Assembly (NCBI RefSeq): GCF_001411555.2
Contig: NC_049910.1
Span: forward strand, 32,645,150-32,709,149
Source of the DNA: Juglans regia
Lineage: Eukaryota > Streptophyta > Magnoliopsida > Fagales > Juglandaceae
Direction of reading: 5' to 3'
DNA: 64,000 bases
Shown here piece after piece: positions 1 through 12,600 of this stretch. A program made the position numbers and the translations under genes. Every line of letters starts with the position of its first letter. Position 1 is the first letter of the stretch. Under the pieces are notes generated by a model, which did no database searches, had not been told where the DNA came from, and worked only from the letters and a program-made list of their open reading frames with translations.

Positions 1-2036
1 TAAAACCTTCGCTCAATTCTCAACGTAGCTAAGCATACCATTTGCCTTTCAAAGTAAAAAGATAATAACAAATTTAGAAATACCTACCCCACAAAAAAAA
101 AAAAAAAGATCAAACGCCAAGGCTAGAAAAGAAACCGAGAATTAATAAGAGGCAATCAAATCAAAACCATGCCAAAAAGGAGCTAAAAAGGGAAATTTTC
201 CAGAAACCGACGTCTAAAAACTGCAATAATCAAAACCAAAGATTAAAAAAAAGGATAACTAAAAGTACAAACATTGTCAATAGACATGGTAGATATAACA
301 GCAAAAGATAACTTTTAGCTAAAGAAGAAACCCCGATTGAGAAAGATATAGACAAAACACTATGCCAAAAAAACTGACATACCCGTATGAAGAAAAAAGA
401 AGATGAAGAAATAACAGTACCAACAAAAATAAAATATAAATCAAAGGATCGTTCTTTAACCCTACAAGTAAAGCAGAGGGAAAAGAAGGATGGATTTCGT
501 CTTTGCTTTTAGCTGTAACCAGAAAAATAGCCACAAACATTCGACCAAAACCCAGAAAGTACTCGAGCATTAAAACAACATGACTCACAAGGAAGACTTA
601 CATTTTATCAGCTTCCCAGTTGGGCTGAGACATGATTAAAATATTTTACTCCAAGAAATCCTTTCTCTTTGGAACTGCGAGTAAGAAATTGTCACAGGAA
701 TTCTTATAAGCTATATTCTCGGAAGAACATGGTCTAGACCTTCGGACAAGGCTTTTAAAAAGTGTCTTTCAGACGATTTTAAGACGATAACCTTCGTCTA
801 CAGTAATATACAACCAATTTCTAGTTCGTTCTTTAAATTTTCAATCTTTTTGCCTTTTTTTTTTTCTGGGTTCTGTTTTCATACCAACGCAACACGCAAC
901 CCAATATACATTTTTTTAATTGAGTCTTTGTTGGCAGGAGTGCTTTTTTGACTACTGCTTCAGGTCATGCAATTTATTAAAACGTTACAACTTACAACAT
1001 GAAATTCAATAACCAACAATGCTTCGTTACTTGATTTTTTCAGATAAAATTATAAGGGCTCGTATGAATATATTTTAATAATAAAATGATTTGAATTAAA
1101 ATATTTTATTGAGTTTTAAAAAATAAGAGATAAAAAGTTAAATAAAAATATTATAAAATTAAAATATTATTTACATATAATTTTTTAATATAATTTTTAT
1201 TTTAAAATTTTAAAAAATGATATTGTTTTTTAATTTTTATTTGAAAGTTTAGAAAAATTGTAATAATTAAATAATTATGAAAATAATAAATATTTAAAAT
1301 TAAAAAATATTTTATATTTAAATAATATTTAAAAATAAAATATCTGAGAATGCTTAGCATATTTGTATTATGCAGTATAATTAATTATGCAATACAACTC
1401 TACTAAGATACTTGCAACAATAGCCAATTCTAATTATTCCTACTTATTATCTTTTTCATAGTGGATTAAGTCATCTTTGAAAGTCTAAAGGGATGATGAA
1501 AGATTTTTTTTTTAAATTAATTCAACAAATTAAAGTAATTTTATTTTTAGAAAAATGGACTCAATAATAAGATTTTGACATCATTTAATACTATTTGTAT
1601 AAAATTTGGGAAAATATAGAGAATGAACATCCATCCGCCCTATTCCAAATAATTTTTTAAAAAAGAAAAAAGTCTCAAATGATAAATGATTTATGATATG
1701 TATTGATAACTTTGACTTTTTTTTAGATTAAACAAGTATGATTCATGATATGACTTTTTTTAAAATAAGTATGATTTTTTCAGACAAAATTTTTTTGTCT
1801 GCAGTATGATTCAAGCTGCTATCCATTTCAAACGCTAAAGTGGCTTTAATTTATTTATTATAAAATTGCTCAGTGGTAACCGGTAGTGACCACTCTTTCA
1901 TGGCATGCAATGCATGTCAAATTAACTAAGGCTGTTGAGATTATTTTAGATTATTTTATTATTATTTATAAATAATAAATTATCTTTACTAATATTTATA
2001 AATTATTTCATTATTATTCATAAATGATTTGAGATA
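1..2036. other. AT-rich intergenic sequence, no gene seen
   Basis: No coding signal is convincing here. The short reading frame at 319-588 (-) is low complexity and hydrophobic with no recognisable motif. 1056-1353 may be a degraded MITE: it starts GGGCTCGTATG after TAA and ends GAGAATGC before TTA, and it is related to the element at 29106-29363. 1917-2036 is another AT-rich, MITE-like fragment that abuts the solo LTR. Confidence 0.5.
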
Positions 2037-2041
2037 CTCAT

Positions 2042-2716
2042 TGTTGATGCCGTATTTCACACACCCTTGAATCAGGTTCTAAACAACACAGGTCTTCACA
2101 ATGGAGCCTGCAAAGAAAAATGTGAATATGGCTTGAAAGGATAGCCTAGGAGCCGGGAAGCCTCCGATGCTAAAGTTAATAAATATTTTTGGAGTGTAGT
2201 AAATAAGTAAAGAAACGTAAGAACTAGCCAGAATCTTCGTACTTAGGATCAACTATTTATACTAGAAATTTGGTGAACAAATCAGGTATGTCGCCATGGA
2301 ATATGGATTCATCGTACTGTTCATTCTGTCAGATTCTTTAATGTGGCGTGATCCTGCGACGGTTTCATTAATGTGGTGTGCCGTCCGGGCGGCAAGGCCA
2401 TTAAATGTTGCGTGGTTCTCCAACCTTCTTCCCTTGGTCTGCTCTTCCCCTATCCGTCAATGCTTTCTCTATCAATAGATCGACGATCATCCGCATGTTG
2501 AACCTACTAAGTGGGCGGGCACTTGAAGTTTGGACATTATCCAAGGGATCTCAGACCATCAAGTCCCGACGAGTCTCATCTTCTGTTGCATCGTCCCCTT
2601 CCCCAGGTCGTGTATAGGGAGTTCTTTTTAGTAGGTCAAGTCTTCACCCTTTTTGTATTGGACCAGGCTTAACTGAGCCTCCTGGGCCTTGGATAGGGGA
2701 GGAAATCCCCCGTACA
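2042..2716. mobile_element. Solo LTR of an LTR retrotransposon
   Basis: The 675-bp unit begins TGTTG and ends TACA, so it has the canonical TG...CA LTR termini. It is flanked by a perfect 5-bp target duplication, CTCAT, at 2037-2041 and 2717-2721. It is less AT-rich than the surrounding DNA and has a TATA-like stretch near 2250. No internal domain, primer-binding site or second LTR follows, so it is a solo LTR left by recombination between the two LTRs of a full element. The superfamily cannot be set from the LTR alone; a Ty3/gypsy origin is a guess. The two short reading frames inside (2296-2617) are not genes. Confidence 0.85.
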
Positions 2717-2976
2717 CTCATAATATCTGAAAGAAATCTAAGTCTCTATTTTCATTATATATAAATTATCATTGTTTGTATTGGTCAATGAAAATATTAT
2801 ATAGTCAATTTGGGCCAGTAATTATGTTACTGATAGGATTGTGTTAAGGTATCATAATCACATATAGTTTAAGGTATTATTATCAAAGAAAGGGCCGTTC
2901 TTACTTGACTCAACTACATTTCTCTCTCAATAAAAGAAAAAAAATTATAGTTGTGAATTTTAATCCCAAAGAATTA

Positions 2977-3172
2977 GGTCACGTTTGGATACATAAACGG
3001 TTTTATCTCATCTCATCATTACAATTTTCTCAAATTTTCACACAAAATATAATAAATAATTCAATTTTTTTAAATCTCAAAATAATAATAATATTAAAAA
3101 TAATATTTTAGTAGTAGTTTATTCAACTAAAACTAAAACTATCTCATTTCATCTTTGTGTCCAAACCGGGCC
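2977..3172. mobile_element. MITE, Tourist/PIF-Harbinger-like
   Basis: The 196-bp element has imperfect terminal inverted repeats, GGTCACGTTTGG at the left and CCAAACCGGGCC at the right, and is flanked by TTA on both sides. A 3-bp TTA/TAA duplication is typical of PIF/Harbinger elements. The interior is AT-rich and shared with copies at 18423, 24094, 32341, 34014, 34434 and 35851. Confidence 0.75.
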
Positions 3173-3175
3173 TTA

Positions 3176-3957
3176 TTGTTCTTTCTATGCTACTAACAAA
3201 TGGAGAATGAGATAAAACTCAAATTGAAAAATGATATTTTATATATAATAGTTCTAGGGGCAATCAGGGTTGTGCCCCTGCCACGTCCCCTCCTGACATG
3301 TCAGCTTTTTTTATTTAAATATTAAAAAAAAAAAAGCAAAAACAAACCAAGAAAGCGAGAAATGAAATGAAATGGGTTTTCCATTTATGTCGGTTTCATT
3401 TTCGTCTGAGCCACTCTGGATCTCGAGCTTCTCTTCTCATCGTCTGGTCTGTGGCTGAGACGTTCGTGCAAGAGCTTCTCTTCCATTTATGTCGGTTGTC
3501 GCAGTCGCCATCGTGGGACAATCCACATCTCTAAGTTGTGGTTGTCATCGTGGGTGAGAGAGCGAGTGGTCGCTTTCATCGTCGTGGGGGAGAGAGCAAC
3601 TGGTCCATCTGCTATTAAGGTATATTATCCTCTGAAGTAGTTAGATCCAATAGCTAAAATCTCACAAATGACTCTACATTGAATTGAAATTTTCATTTGA
3701 GTTGTTCCTAGTGAGAGGAGGAGGACCCATATTTGTTTGCTGTCAGTTTGCATAGAGATTGTACAGTGTTCACAAATTCAAGAGTTTAGAAAAATTATTG
3801 GCTTTGAAGGTAGCCGAAGAATTTTATTTCAAATTTTCATTTTTTTTTCTTTATTGTGGTTTGTGCACTTACATTGGTTGATCTGGAACAAAAAGAGCTA
3901 GCTTTAGCTTTAATGTTTTCCCTAAAAGAAGAAATTATATTAAAAAAATATAATATA
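3176..3957. other. Intergenic sequence left of the Helitron; exon-like stretch
   Basis: 3258-3300 contains a small inverted repeat (GGGGCA...TGCCCC) and G+C-richer sequence. 3380-3620 has mixed composition that looks like a non-coding or 5' leader exon and ends at AAG|GTATAT near 3620, a plausible splice donor. No open frame supports a protein. This could be the leader of a decayed gene or transposon. Confidence 0.3.
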
Positions 3958-4087
3958 TCTTTTCTATTATATAAGTGGCTATGTAACGATCAGTAAACGA
4001 AATTTCTTGTTTTTCGTTAAATTTTCGTTAAATCAACGTTAAGTTACTGTAGCTTTAAAAACATTGGGTAAATTCTTATTTTACATC

Positions 4088-4470
4088 TTTATCCGTTGGG
4101 TATTAGAACGTTTTGGATTTTTTTTTTCTTTATGTTTTGTCGGTCGTCAGTCCACCACTTTTATGTTTTTTCACTGTCTACTTTTTCACTTCCACAGTTT
4201 TTATATTTTACTTATATTTTATAATTGTGTTAGTATACCATTTTAATGCTTCTCTTTATCCATTGGGTTGGGTATTAGAACGTTTTGGATTTATTATTAT
4301 TTTTCTTTATGTTTTGTCGGTCGTCAGTCCACCACTTTTATACTTTTTCACTGTCTACTTTTTTTCTTTTGTAGCTTTTATACTTTTATACTTTTTCACT
4401 GTCTACTTTTTCACTTCCGCAGCTTTTATATTTTACTTATATTTTATAGTTGTGTCAGTATACCATTTTA
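4088..4470. repeat. Direct tandem duplication, about 170-bp unit
   Basis: The unit that starts TTTATCCGTTGGG at 4088 recurs as TTTATCCATTGGG at about 4256. Both copies share the blocks around GTATTAGAACGTTTTGGA, GTCGGTCGTCAGTCCACCAC and CAGTATACCATTTTAATGC or close variants. The second copy contains a further internal duplication of the TTTTTCACTGTCTACTTTTT block. The reading frames across it are T-rich and not protein-like. It lies just inside the left end of the Helitron. Confidence 0.85.
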
Positions 4471-4724
4471 ATGCTTCTTATCTATCTGCTATTAGTACTT
4501 TTTCTCTTCTGCAGCTTTTTATCTCTTCTGCAGCTGATGCTTTTGTGTCATGCTATTTCTATTTTCGCTGGTCTTTGTATACTTTTTGTCTTATATGCAG
4601 GTTGAATCAGATGCATAGGCAATTATGCCTTTTGCATGTAACCTTTGTATATTTTTTATCTCTTCTGTCTTTTGCATGCAGGTTGAATCAGATACTTTTT
4701 GCCCGTTAGGCAGATGCTAAAAAA

Positions 4725-5900
4725 CATGTAACCTTTTACACCTTTAAATTCTTAATGTGTAAAAATTGCCTACTAGCTAAAATACACGCAAAACATTAAA
4801 AAAATAAAAAACAAATTATAATCTAAAAAACAAATAAAAAATCACACAAACCATTTTAAAATATATTCTTAAATTAGTGGGTATAAAAAAAACTTCAAGA
4901 TTACTAAAAAAAAAAAATTTGCACGTTGCCTAGTCTGAAAAAAAAAAAATCTGCACGTTGTCTGGTCCTGGCCAATGATGGTCCTGTTATTGAACTCCTA
5001 CAAAATAAAATAAAATAGATGTCAGAGAGATTTTTAAGAAAAATACATCTAAGTGGATAAAAAAAAATTGTACAAAAAAAATTGTGCCCCTTGCTGAACA
5101 CAAAAAAACATATGCATGCATGGTTTGAGGAGTTTTTTTCCATATCTGGTTTGAGAGCTTTTTCTTTCCCCTGTCTGGCTTGTTGGTTTTGCAGTTTTTT
5201 ATATGTGATAAGTGGCCTGCGAGGAGAGGGGACGATGCACTTTAAAAGGCAATGTGTTTTGAGATGCGAAACCAAGCTACCTAATATCTATACAGCCTGA
5301 TATTTTCATAGGTGAAACCAAACCATTTGATATCTTTTGGCCTTTTGTTTGAGGAGTTGGCAGTGTGTTTTTGGCATTTGTTATAGGTGTTCATCTTTGG
5401 CAGTGTTGGGTGTTGATCTTTGTTTCCTTCTAGATATTTTCCCCTATTACAGGTGGTTTTCCTGTAAACATTTTTTGTGTTTTTGAATTCTCATCATTTA
5501 TCTTCTCTTCCACTTTTTTTTACTGATTTTTAATGTTTACTGTTAATTTCTTTTCAGCTGTTTTCCCAGCTGTCTAAGGTGTTCTTGGGTGGAGATTTTT
5601 CAAAGCTAGAACTTTCTGGTGTTTGATCATTGTGAGTGCATGGTTATTTAGTGTAGTATTTTCTAATCGTTATTTAGTATTTTTTAATGTTCCAAAAATT
5701 AGATTGATTGCAACAAAATAATTTTATATTTGACAAATCTATAAGAATCTTAGATATAAGGCAAGACAATTGAAGGTAACATTCAGATCAAGTACAAAGC
5801 AGAAATTTTAAAAACACAAAAATAACTTACCGTGGGGAATCGAAGACAGAGAGGGTGAGGTAAGGCTGAGGAAGGGAGCGGGGTAGATTGCAGTCCAAAC
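4725..5900. other. Helitron left arm, no gene seen
   Basis: This is AT-rich sequence between the first and second tandem arrays. The two overlapping opposite-strand reading frames near 4904-5300 show no motif and owe their length to homopolymer runs. Confidence 0.4.
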
Positions 5901-6690
5901 AATAAGTTGAAGACCAAAACTTTTGGCTCAAGTAAAGCACATAAAAACAATCACCATGTCTGTACAAAATGCATTCTACATCAAAGCATTCCAAACAAAC
6001 CCTTAACCATGTCTATACCAAACCCCAGAATCACAGAAGTATAGTTCCAAAACCTTAAAACAAACTACACGCATATATAAACAAAATCAAGCAACCTAAA
6101 GAGCTACGTGACTCATGCACACATAGATGTTTATTTTCCTTCTTTTTTTTCTCTAGATTTATTGTTTTATCCAATCAGAAAACCCTAATAAAACAAAAAA
6201 TAAGTTGAAGCCCAAAACTTTTGGCTCAAGTAAAGCACATAAAAACAATCATCATGTCTGTATAAAATGCATCTACATCAAAGCAGTCCAAACAAACCCT
6301 TGACCACGTCTATACCAAACCCTAGAATCACAGAAGTATAGTTCAAAAACCTTAAAACAAAGTACACGCATATATAAACAAAATCAAGCAACCTAAAGAG
6401 CCACGTGACTCGTATGCACAAATCCATCACGAATTTCCCACTAGAAAATGCATAAACAACATAAAAACAATCAGCATGTCTGTATAAAATGCATTCTACA
6501 ACAAAACAGTCCAAAAAAACGTTTGAACATGTCTATACCAAACTCCAGAATCACAGAAGTATAGTTCCAAAACCTTAAAACAAATTACAAGCATACATAA
6601 ACAAAATCAAGCAACCTAAAGAGCCACGTGACTCATATGCACAAATCCATCACGAATTTCCCACCAGAAAATTCATAAACAACAAAATTC
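5901..6690. repeat. Threefold tandem repeat, 298- and 222-bp spacing
   Basis: The block around CATAAAAACAATCA(C/T/G)CATG starts at 5940, 6238 and 6460. It is followed in each copy by a segment around CAGAATCACAGAAGTATAG and by AAACAAAATCAAGCAACC. The first two copies also share a left part starting AATAAGTTGAAG (5901 and 6199). The last two share a right part, AAATCCATCACGAATTTCCC. Copies differ by scattered substitutions. The array is non-coding and lies in the left arm of the Helitron. Confidence 0.88.
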
Positions 6691-6699
6691 ATCAAACCC

Positions 6700-7720
6700 A
6701 TGAGCTGATTTCTCAATATATCTAGTCAAAGAACTTGATCAACGAAGTATAATCTCAGATTTGTATGTATTAACAAAAAAAAAATATAAACATGCACATA
6801 GAGATAATCAACACGTATTAGTTGGAAAAAAAAAAAGAGATCTGAAAGATGAGGCTTCAGATCGATTAGATTTAAAATTTTATTTCTAGAAAATCAGAAA
6901 ACAAAAAACAGATGAAAAATAATGCAAGAAATGAGAAGAGAAGGCTCGGATTTGCATTTTCTCATTCTTTTCAAGTATGAGAAAATGCATATCGAACCAA
7001 AAATAGGAAAGAAATATATACACTAACAAAAACAAGGAAATATAAACATTTCCATATGCGAATAACATATCCGAATAAAAAAAACCCCAAGAACGTTGAG
7101 ATCTGAAGAGGATCTCTTCAAATATATGAAAAAAATATATATTTATATTTCTTTAAGAGGTCAAACATAGAGCTTTCAAGAGAGTAGAGCTACAGAGAAA
7201 AATATTCAGACATACTCCAATTTAAAAAAAAAAGAAAAAAAAAAGAAAAGGAGTTCGATCTGTTAGTAGAAAACACAAAAATGACAGAAATAAAACAACT
7301 TAAAAAAATAATGCAGAGAGTGCGACTGAGTGTGTGAGTGTTAGAGAAGTGGATGGAGGTCAAGGGTTAGAGAGAACCGCCAAAAAATAGAGAGAGCTAA
7401 GAGAGAGTAAGTCTGAAAGGGGAGAATATACATAGATGAGAGAGTGGCGGGGCAGCAACGACGAGAGAGTGAAGCGGCATGACGAGGTAAAGACGAGATA
7501 GTGAGGTGAGAGAGTGAGGCAAGAAATGAAATGGGAAGTGTGCGGCGCGGGGGGGAGGGGGAAGGAGAAAAGGATAGGGTTTTTCCCTATTTGGCAAAAC
7601 GACAGCGTTTGGAAGTGGGGCTTGGTTCCCTTTTGGCACACGAGCTGGGCCATTCACACACACACACCTTCGGCCCAACAAGAATAAAACTCACCCAAAC
7701 ACTACACACAACCTCTCAGC
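6700..7720. other. Purine-rich, promoter-like stretch within the Helitron
   Basis: From 7300 the plus strand is rich in GAGAG and GGGGAGG, so the minus strand reads as a CT-rich leader. A short (CA) run lies at 7656-7667. The minus-strand frames at 7360-7681 are low complexity. It may be a divergent promoter or 5' leader captured by the Helitron, but no product can be named. Confidence 0.3.
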
Positions 7721-8700
7721 AGAAGGCCCAATCTGAAAATCTAAAATAATATATAAGAAGAAAATACATTAACAGAAAATACACAACAACTTTTGCAATA
7801 ATGAAATAAAATAATGAAAACTATCATAATAATAAAATAAAAAGTTAAAATTAAATAACCAATAATAATATAAAATACTATTAGAAAATTAAAATTTATA
7901 TCGTATATTATTGTGACCTAGAAGGCCCAAACTGAAAAATGAAAATAATATATAAGAAAACACATTAACACAAAATACACAATAGCTTTTGCAATAATAA
8001 AATAAAATAATAAAGGTGATCATAATAATAATAATAATAATTGAAATTAAAGAGCCAATGATAATATAAAATATTATTAGAAAATTAAAGTTTATCTAAC
8101 ATATTATTGTGACACAGAAGGCCCAATCCGAATAACCAAAATAATATATAAGAAAACACTTCAATACAGAATACACAACAACTTTTGCAACAGTAAAATA
8201 AAATAATGAAGACGGTCATAATAATAATAAAAATAAATTGAAATTAAAGACCGAGTAATAATATAAAATATAATTAGATAATTGAAATTTATGTAGTATG
8301 TTACTGCGGCACAAAAGGCTCAATCCAAAAAACTAAAATAATATATAAAAAAACACCTTAACACAAAATACACAACAACTTTTATAATAATAAAATAAAA
8401 TAATGAAGAGAATCATAATAATAAAAATAATAAAATGAAAAGAGCCAATAATAATATAAAATATTATTAAAAAATTGAAATTTATCTAATATATTATTGT
8501 GATGCAGGAGGCCCAATCTGAAAAATAAAAATAATATATAAGAAAATACATTAACACAATATACACAACAATTGTTGCAATACTAAAATAAAATAATAAA
8601 GACCATCATAATAATAATAAAAAAATTGAAATTAAAGAACTAATAATAATATGAAATATTATTAGAAAATTGAAGTTTATATTATTGTGATAAAATAGGA
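7721..8700. repeat. Five-copy tandem array, about 195-198-bp monomer
   Basis: Monomers start with AGAAGGCCCA or close variants at 7721, about 7919, 8116, 8311 and 8506. Each contains, in order, AAAATAATATATAAGAAAA, a block ending ACACAACAACTTTTGCAA, a run of AATAAT triplets, TATAAAATATTATTAG and TATTATTGTGA. The spacing is close to nucleosome length, as for satellite monomers. The reading frame at 8606-8830 (-) is a by-product. The array sits about 0.9 kb upstream of the Rep/helicase gene in the Helitron. Confidence 0.9.
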
Positions 8701-9639
8701 GAAGTGTAAAAACATTATGTGTCTTTATTGGGTTTGAAATTAATAATAAAGTTTTGAATAAAATGCTATAAATAAGTTTTAAAAGCCGTTTAAATTTTTT
8801 GCATCGTTCCAAAATATTTGCAAAAGACATATTTGAACCATCTTTTTGTGTTTATATTTGTCTATGTATGTATACAAGACAATCAAAACTTACAATGTCT
8901 TTTGTGTTTAGATAGAAGTTATCCTCCTTATCAAGATATCTAAATATATAAAAGACATTCCACTATTCGTTACAAGACCTGTAAGTGCCTTTTTATATAA
9001 TATATATATATATATATATATTTCTTTTTTGGCTAGACCTTGCTCGTAATTTTTAGTGGGTACTTACTAATAGCAAATTAATTTTGAGAAATATTTTATT
9101 TTATGAATTTTGATATGTGATATCGATCTATGCTTTTTATAGGTTTTATTTTCATGGTATAATTATATTTTATGTGTTATTTTATTATTTTCGTTTCTTT
9201 GTTGATTTAATATGTATTTTTCAACATATTAATCAATGAAATTGTTTATTACATTTAAAATGCACCATGAAGGTGTGCATTTCGCATTAAGCAGTTGTTA
9301 ATTATTCATTTAATCTTGATTGTGTGGAACAATATTCAATGTTTGGAAGAATTACTTGTTTTATTAACATAATGAGAAGTGGTAAGATTGTGTTAATGAG
9401 TTATATATCATTTGTTTTTAAATAGTAATATTAATTTTATAAAAGTTAAGCTTCAAAACTATTTTTTGAAGATCATGGAAAACAACCAGCAAAGAAAATA
9501 CTTGTTTTTAAAAATTGTTTATACCAGAATAGAAAAAGGAAGAAATCTATAGAAAACAGGGAAAAAGATATGCCAAAAAAAAGCATTTAGGAGCAATTCC
9601 ATCCAGTTAAAAGATTCAGCTTCATTTAGAGATGATTAA
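8701..9639. other. AT-rich region upstream of the Rep/helicase pseudogene
   Basis: No gene is seen. A (TA)n run lies at 8999-9020. The sequence may contain the promoter and leader of the helicase gene, but no site can be defined. Confidence 0.35.
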
Positions 9640-12600
9640 ATGACTGCGTCAATTGATGAACCTTCAAATGATGATGCCCAACATATAAACATCATTCAGG
9701 ACTTCACTGTTCTACAAAAGGTGTCAAAGAAACAACGAATTTTCCGCGTTAACGTTGACATCAATGAATTGGCTTATTCTCATGAAGTATGTGTTCCTCC
9801 TGGTGTTAATGTTTGTATAGTTAATTTAGAGGCAACTTCATCATTAAACAATGTGACAAATCATTCTGATGTTCGAGTGATTTTATGGATTTCCTAACAC
9901 GTAAATCAGGAAATACATACATAGATGAAACAACTGTCTCTAATTAACTTTTGATTCAACTGGTTTTTCCGAAATTATTTTTCTATCTTTCTTATTGAAG
10001 CAACCTTATATTTTTTTTCATTAAAATTTAGGAACATTCTACTCAAATAGGCTCCATGTGTTATTCGGGAAGAGTCAACTTTTGAAACAAATATACCACC
10101 ACCTTGTAGGAGTAAGAAATAAGTATAATTATATTATTCGTTATTCCAATTCCATTGTTAACTCTTGCCATTCTTCCAGTAATATGCTTAGTCAGATCAT
10201 TCAAAAAATTTGATGGGTTTACACCTATTGTCTTGTGTACATTTTTGCACTCAATAGGTAGAGAGCATCGCCGTTTTGCTGGACTTAGGCAATTATTGCA
10301 AGTCGTGCCATCTGAAGTATATTATTTACCATATGTGTCTTGTTGCAGACATTGTAAAGTAAAGTAATTCTATCATGAAACAAACGGATTTTGTTGTGCT
10401 AGTGGGATAATTTCTTTGGCCTCAAATGATGTCCCTGATCAGCTTTATGATCTTTTTACCTCTAACACAGATGAAACTACACATTTTAAGACCTATGTTC
10501 GGACTTATAATAATAAGTTCGCATTTACATCTTTTGGAGTTAAATTCGATAGAGATCTTTACAGACGGAATAGAGAGATTTATACATTCCGAACTCAGGG
10601 ACAAATCTATCACTATATTAATTATTTAGTCCCTTTAAATGGGCGTTCTTCTTATCTCCAATTGTATTTCTATGATACTGAGCATTAATTGGAAAATAGC
10701 ATTTTTGATTCAGACAGAATGAATCCCTCAATTATAGCTCGACTCATCGATATTCTTCGCATCAATTCATACACCATATTTTTTCAGTCTCTTGGTGATT
10801 TGTCAAATTTGAAAAATCAAGTAATCCATATAAGATCAGATGCTGACATAGATCAACGTGTATTTAATGCCCCGACATCTTCACAAGTTGCAAAAATATG
10901 AGTTAAAAATGAATATGCAGATCAGTTGGGAGGATGAGACATTTGTGTTTTTAGTCATTCTGGTGGAAGTCATATAGTTCAGTATTATTTTGACTATTAT
11001 GATCCACTTCAATATCCGATGTTATTTCATTTTGGGGATACTGGTTGGCATTAAGGCATTTGAATAGTCAATAGAGAAAGCACGTTAATACGTAATGAAA
11101 CAACACAATTAATAGATCCTCACCAATCAATGTCAGCTGAAGAATTATTTAGAAGAGAACAACGAGGTGAGAGTGTAATCTTAATCGTTTCATTTTGTAC
11201 TTAATTTGTAGATGTCCAATTTTGTAATATTTCATTCTTTTTCAACTTTTGTAGCATTAAACAAAAAAATGAAGGATCTAATTGTTTCGTGCCGTGAATA
11301 TTATTGCTACAAATTACAAATCAGAGAAAATGTCAGATCAATTTTGTTGCTGTCTGATCGTCTATTGTAACAATTTGTTATTGATATGTATGTTAAGATT
11401 GAGACATCAAGATTAGATTATTTTCGTCGCAAACAACAACATATTCGATCTAAGTAAGTTATATCAAGGTGTTGTTGATACCATTACGTTTAGGGAAACT
11501 AATGCTTTTAATGTTGGAAAAAGAATTATTATGTCTTCGTCGTTTATTGGGAGTTCAAGAGACATGGGAAAAAGATATATAGAAGCAATGGCTTTTGTTC
11601 AGCGTTATGGCAAACCAGACATTTTTTTAATAATGACATACAATCCAAACTGACAAGAAATTTTAAAAGAATTACGCTTGCATGAAGAGAGTCAAAATCG
11701 GTCTGATTTGGTTGCTCGGGTATTTCATGCAAAATTAGAAGAATTAAAGGATCGATTATTCAAGCGACAGATATTTGGAAAAGTTTCAACATATGCTTAT
11801 GTTATTGAGCACCAAAAAATATGGCTTCCACATGCTCATTTTTTAATTATATTACAGAGGGATTGGAAACTCTATGCGCCTAAATCTTTTGATGAGATTG
11901 TATCGGCATAAATACCTAATAAAAATACGAATTTGCACTTGCATAACGTTATTGTCAAGCATATGATGTATAGACCATGTGAGATGTTGAATCCAATAAA
12001 TGTTTGCATAAAAAAAAATATTATTGCAAAAACCATTATCCAAAAAATTTTGCATCGGGTACGACTGTCGGAAATAACTGCTTCCCAAAATATAAGCATT
12101 CTGACAATAGAATAATTGTTAATGTGAAAGCCCATAATTTAGATAATCATTGGGTCGTTCCATATAATTTGTATTTGCTTGTACCATTTGACTGTCACAT
12201 TAACGCCGAGATTTGTTCTACGGTAAAAGCAGTCAAATATTTTTATAAGTACATTTACAAAGGGCATGATCGTGTTACTTTCAATTTGGTTTCTGAATAA
12301 AACAATCAACAAATTGATGAAATCCAATAATTTTAATTAGCTAGATGGATTGCTCCACCTGAAACTATGTGGAGAATATATGACTTCATTGTTAATGAAA
12401 TGTACCCAGCAGTATATAACTTACATTTACATCTTGAGAATCAACACCAAGTAACTTTTCGAGTAAATGAAGATTTAATCAATGTTCTCAACTCTGATCG
12501 GTCTGCAAAATCGATGTTAACAGAATTATTTGCATTAAACCGAGTGGATGAGAATGCCAAGACGTTGTTGTACAAAGAATTTCAAAAATTTTATGTTTGG

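Noticed and set aside
4113..4709. 198-codon plus-strand reading frame
   Set aside because: It is made of T-rich tandem repeats (Phe/Leu/Tyr-rich, repeated blocks) inside the Helitron, with no motif; its length follows from the duplication.
7360..7749. Three overlapping frames on both strands near 7.5 kb
   Set aside because: Low-complexity Ser/Leu/Pro frames opposite a GAGAG-rich stretch; more like a CT-rich leader than a protein.
5901..8700. Regular repeats considered as a CRISPR-like array
   Set aside because: Units are about 200-300 bp and directly tandem, without short repeats and unique spacers, and the DNA is plant nuclear; they are ordinary tandem repeats.
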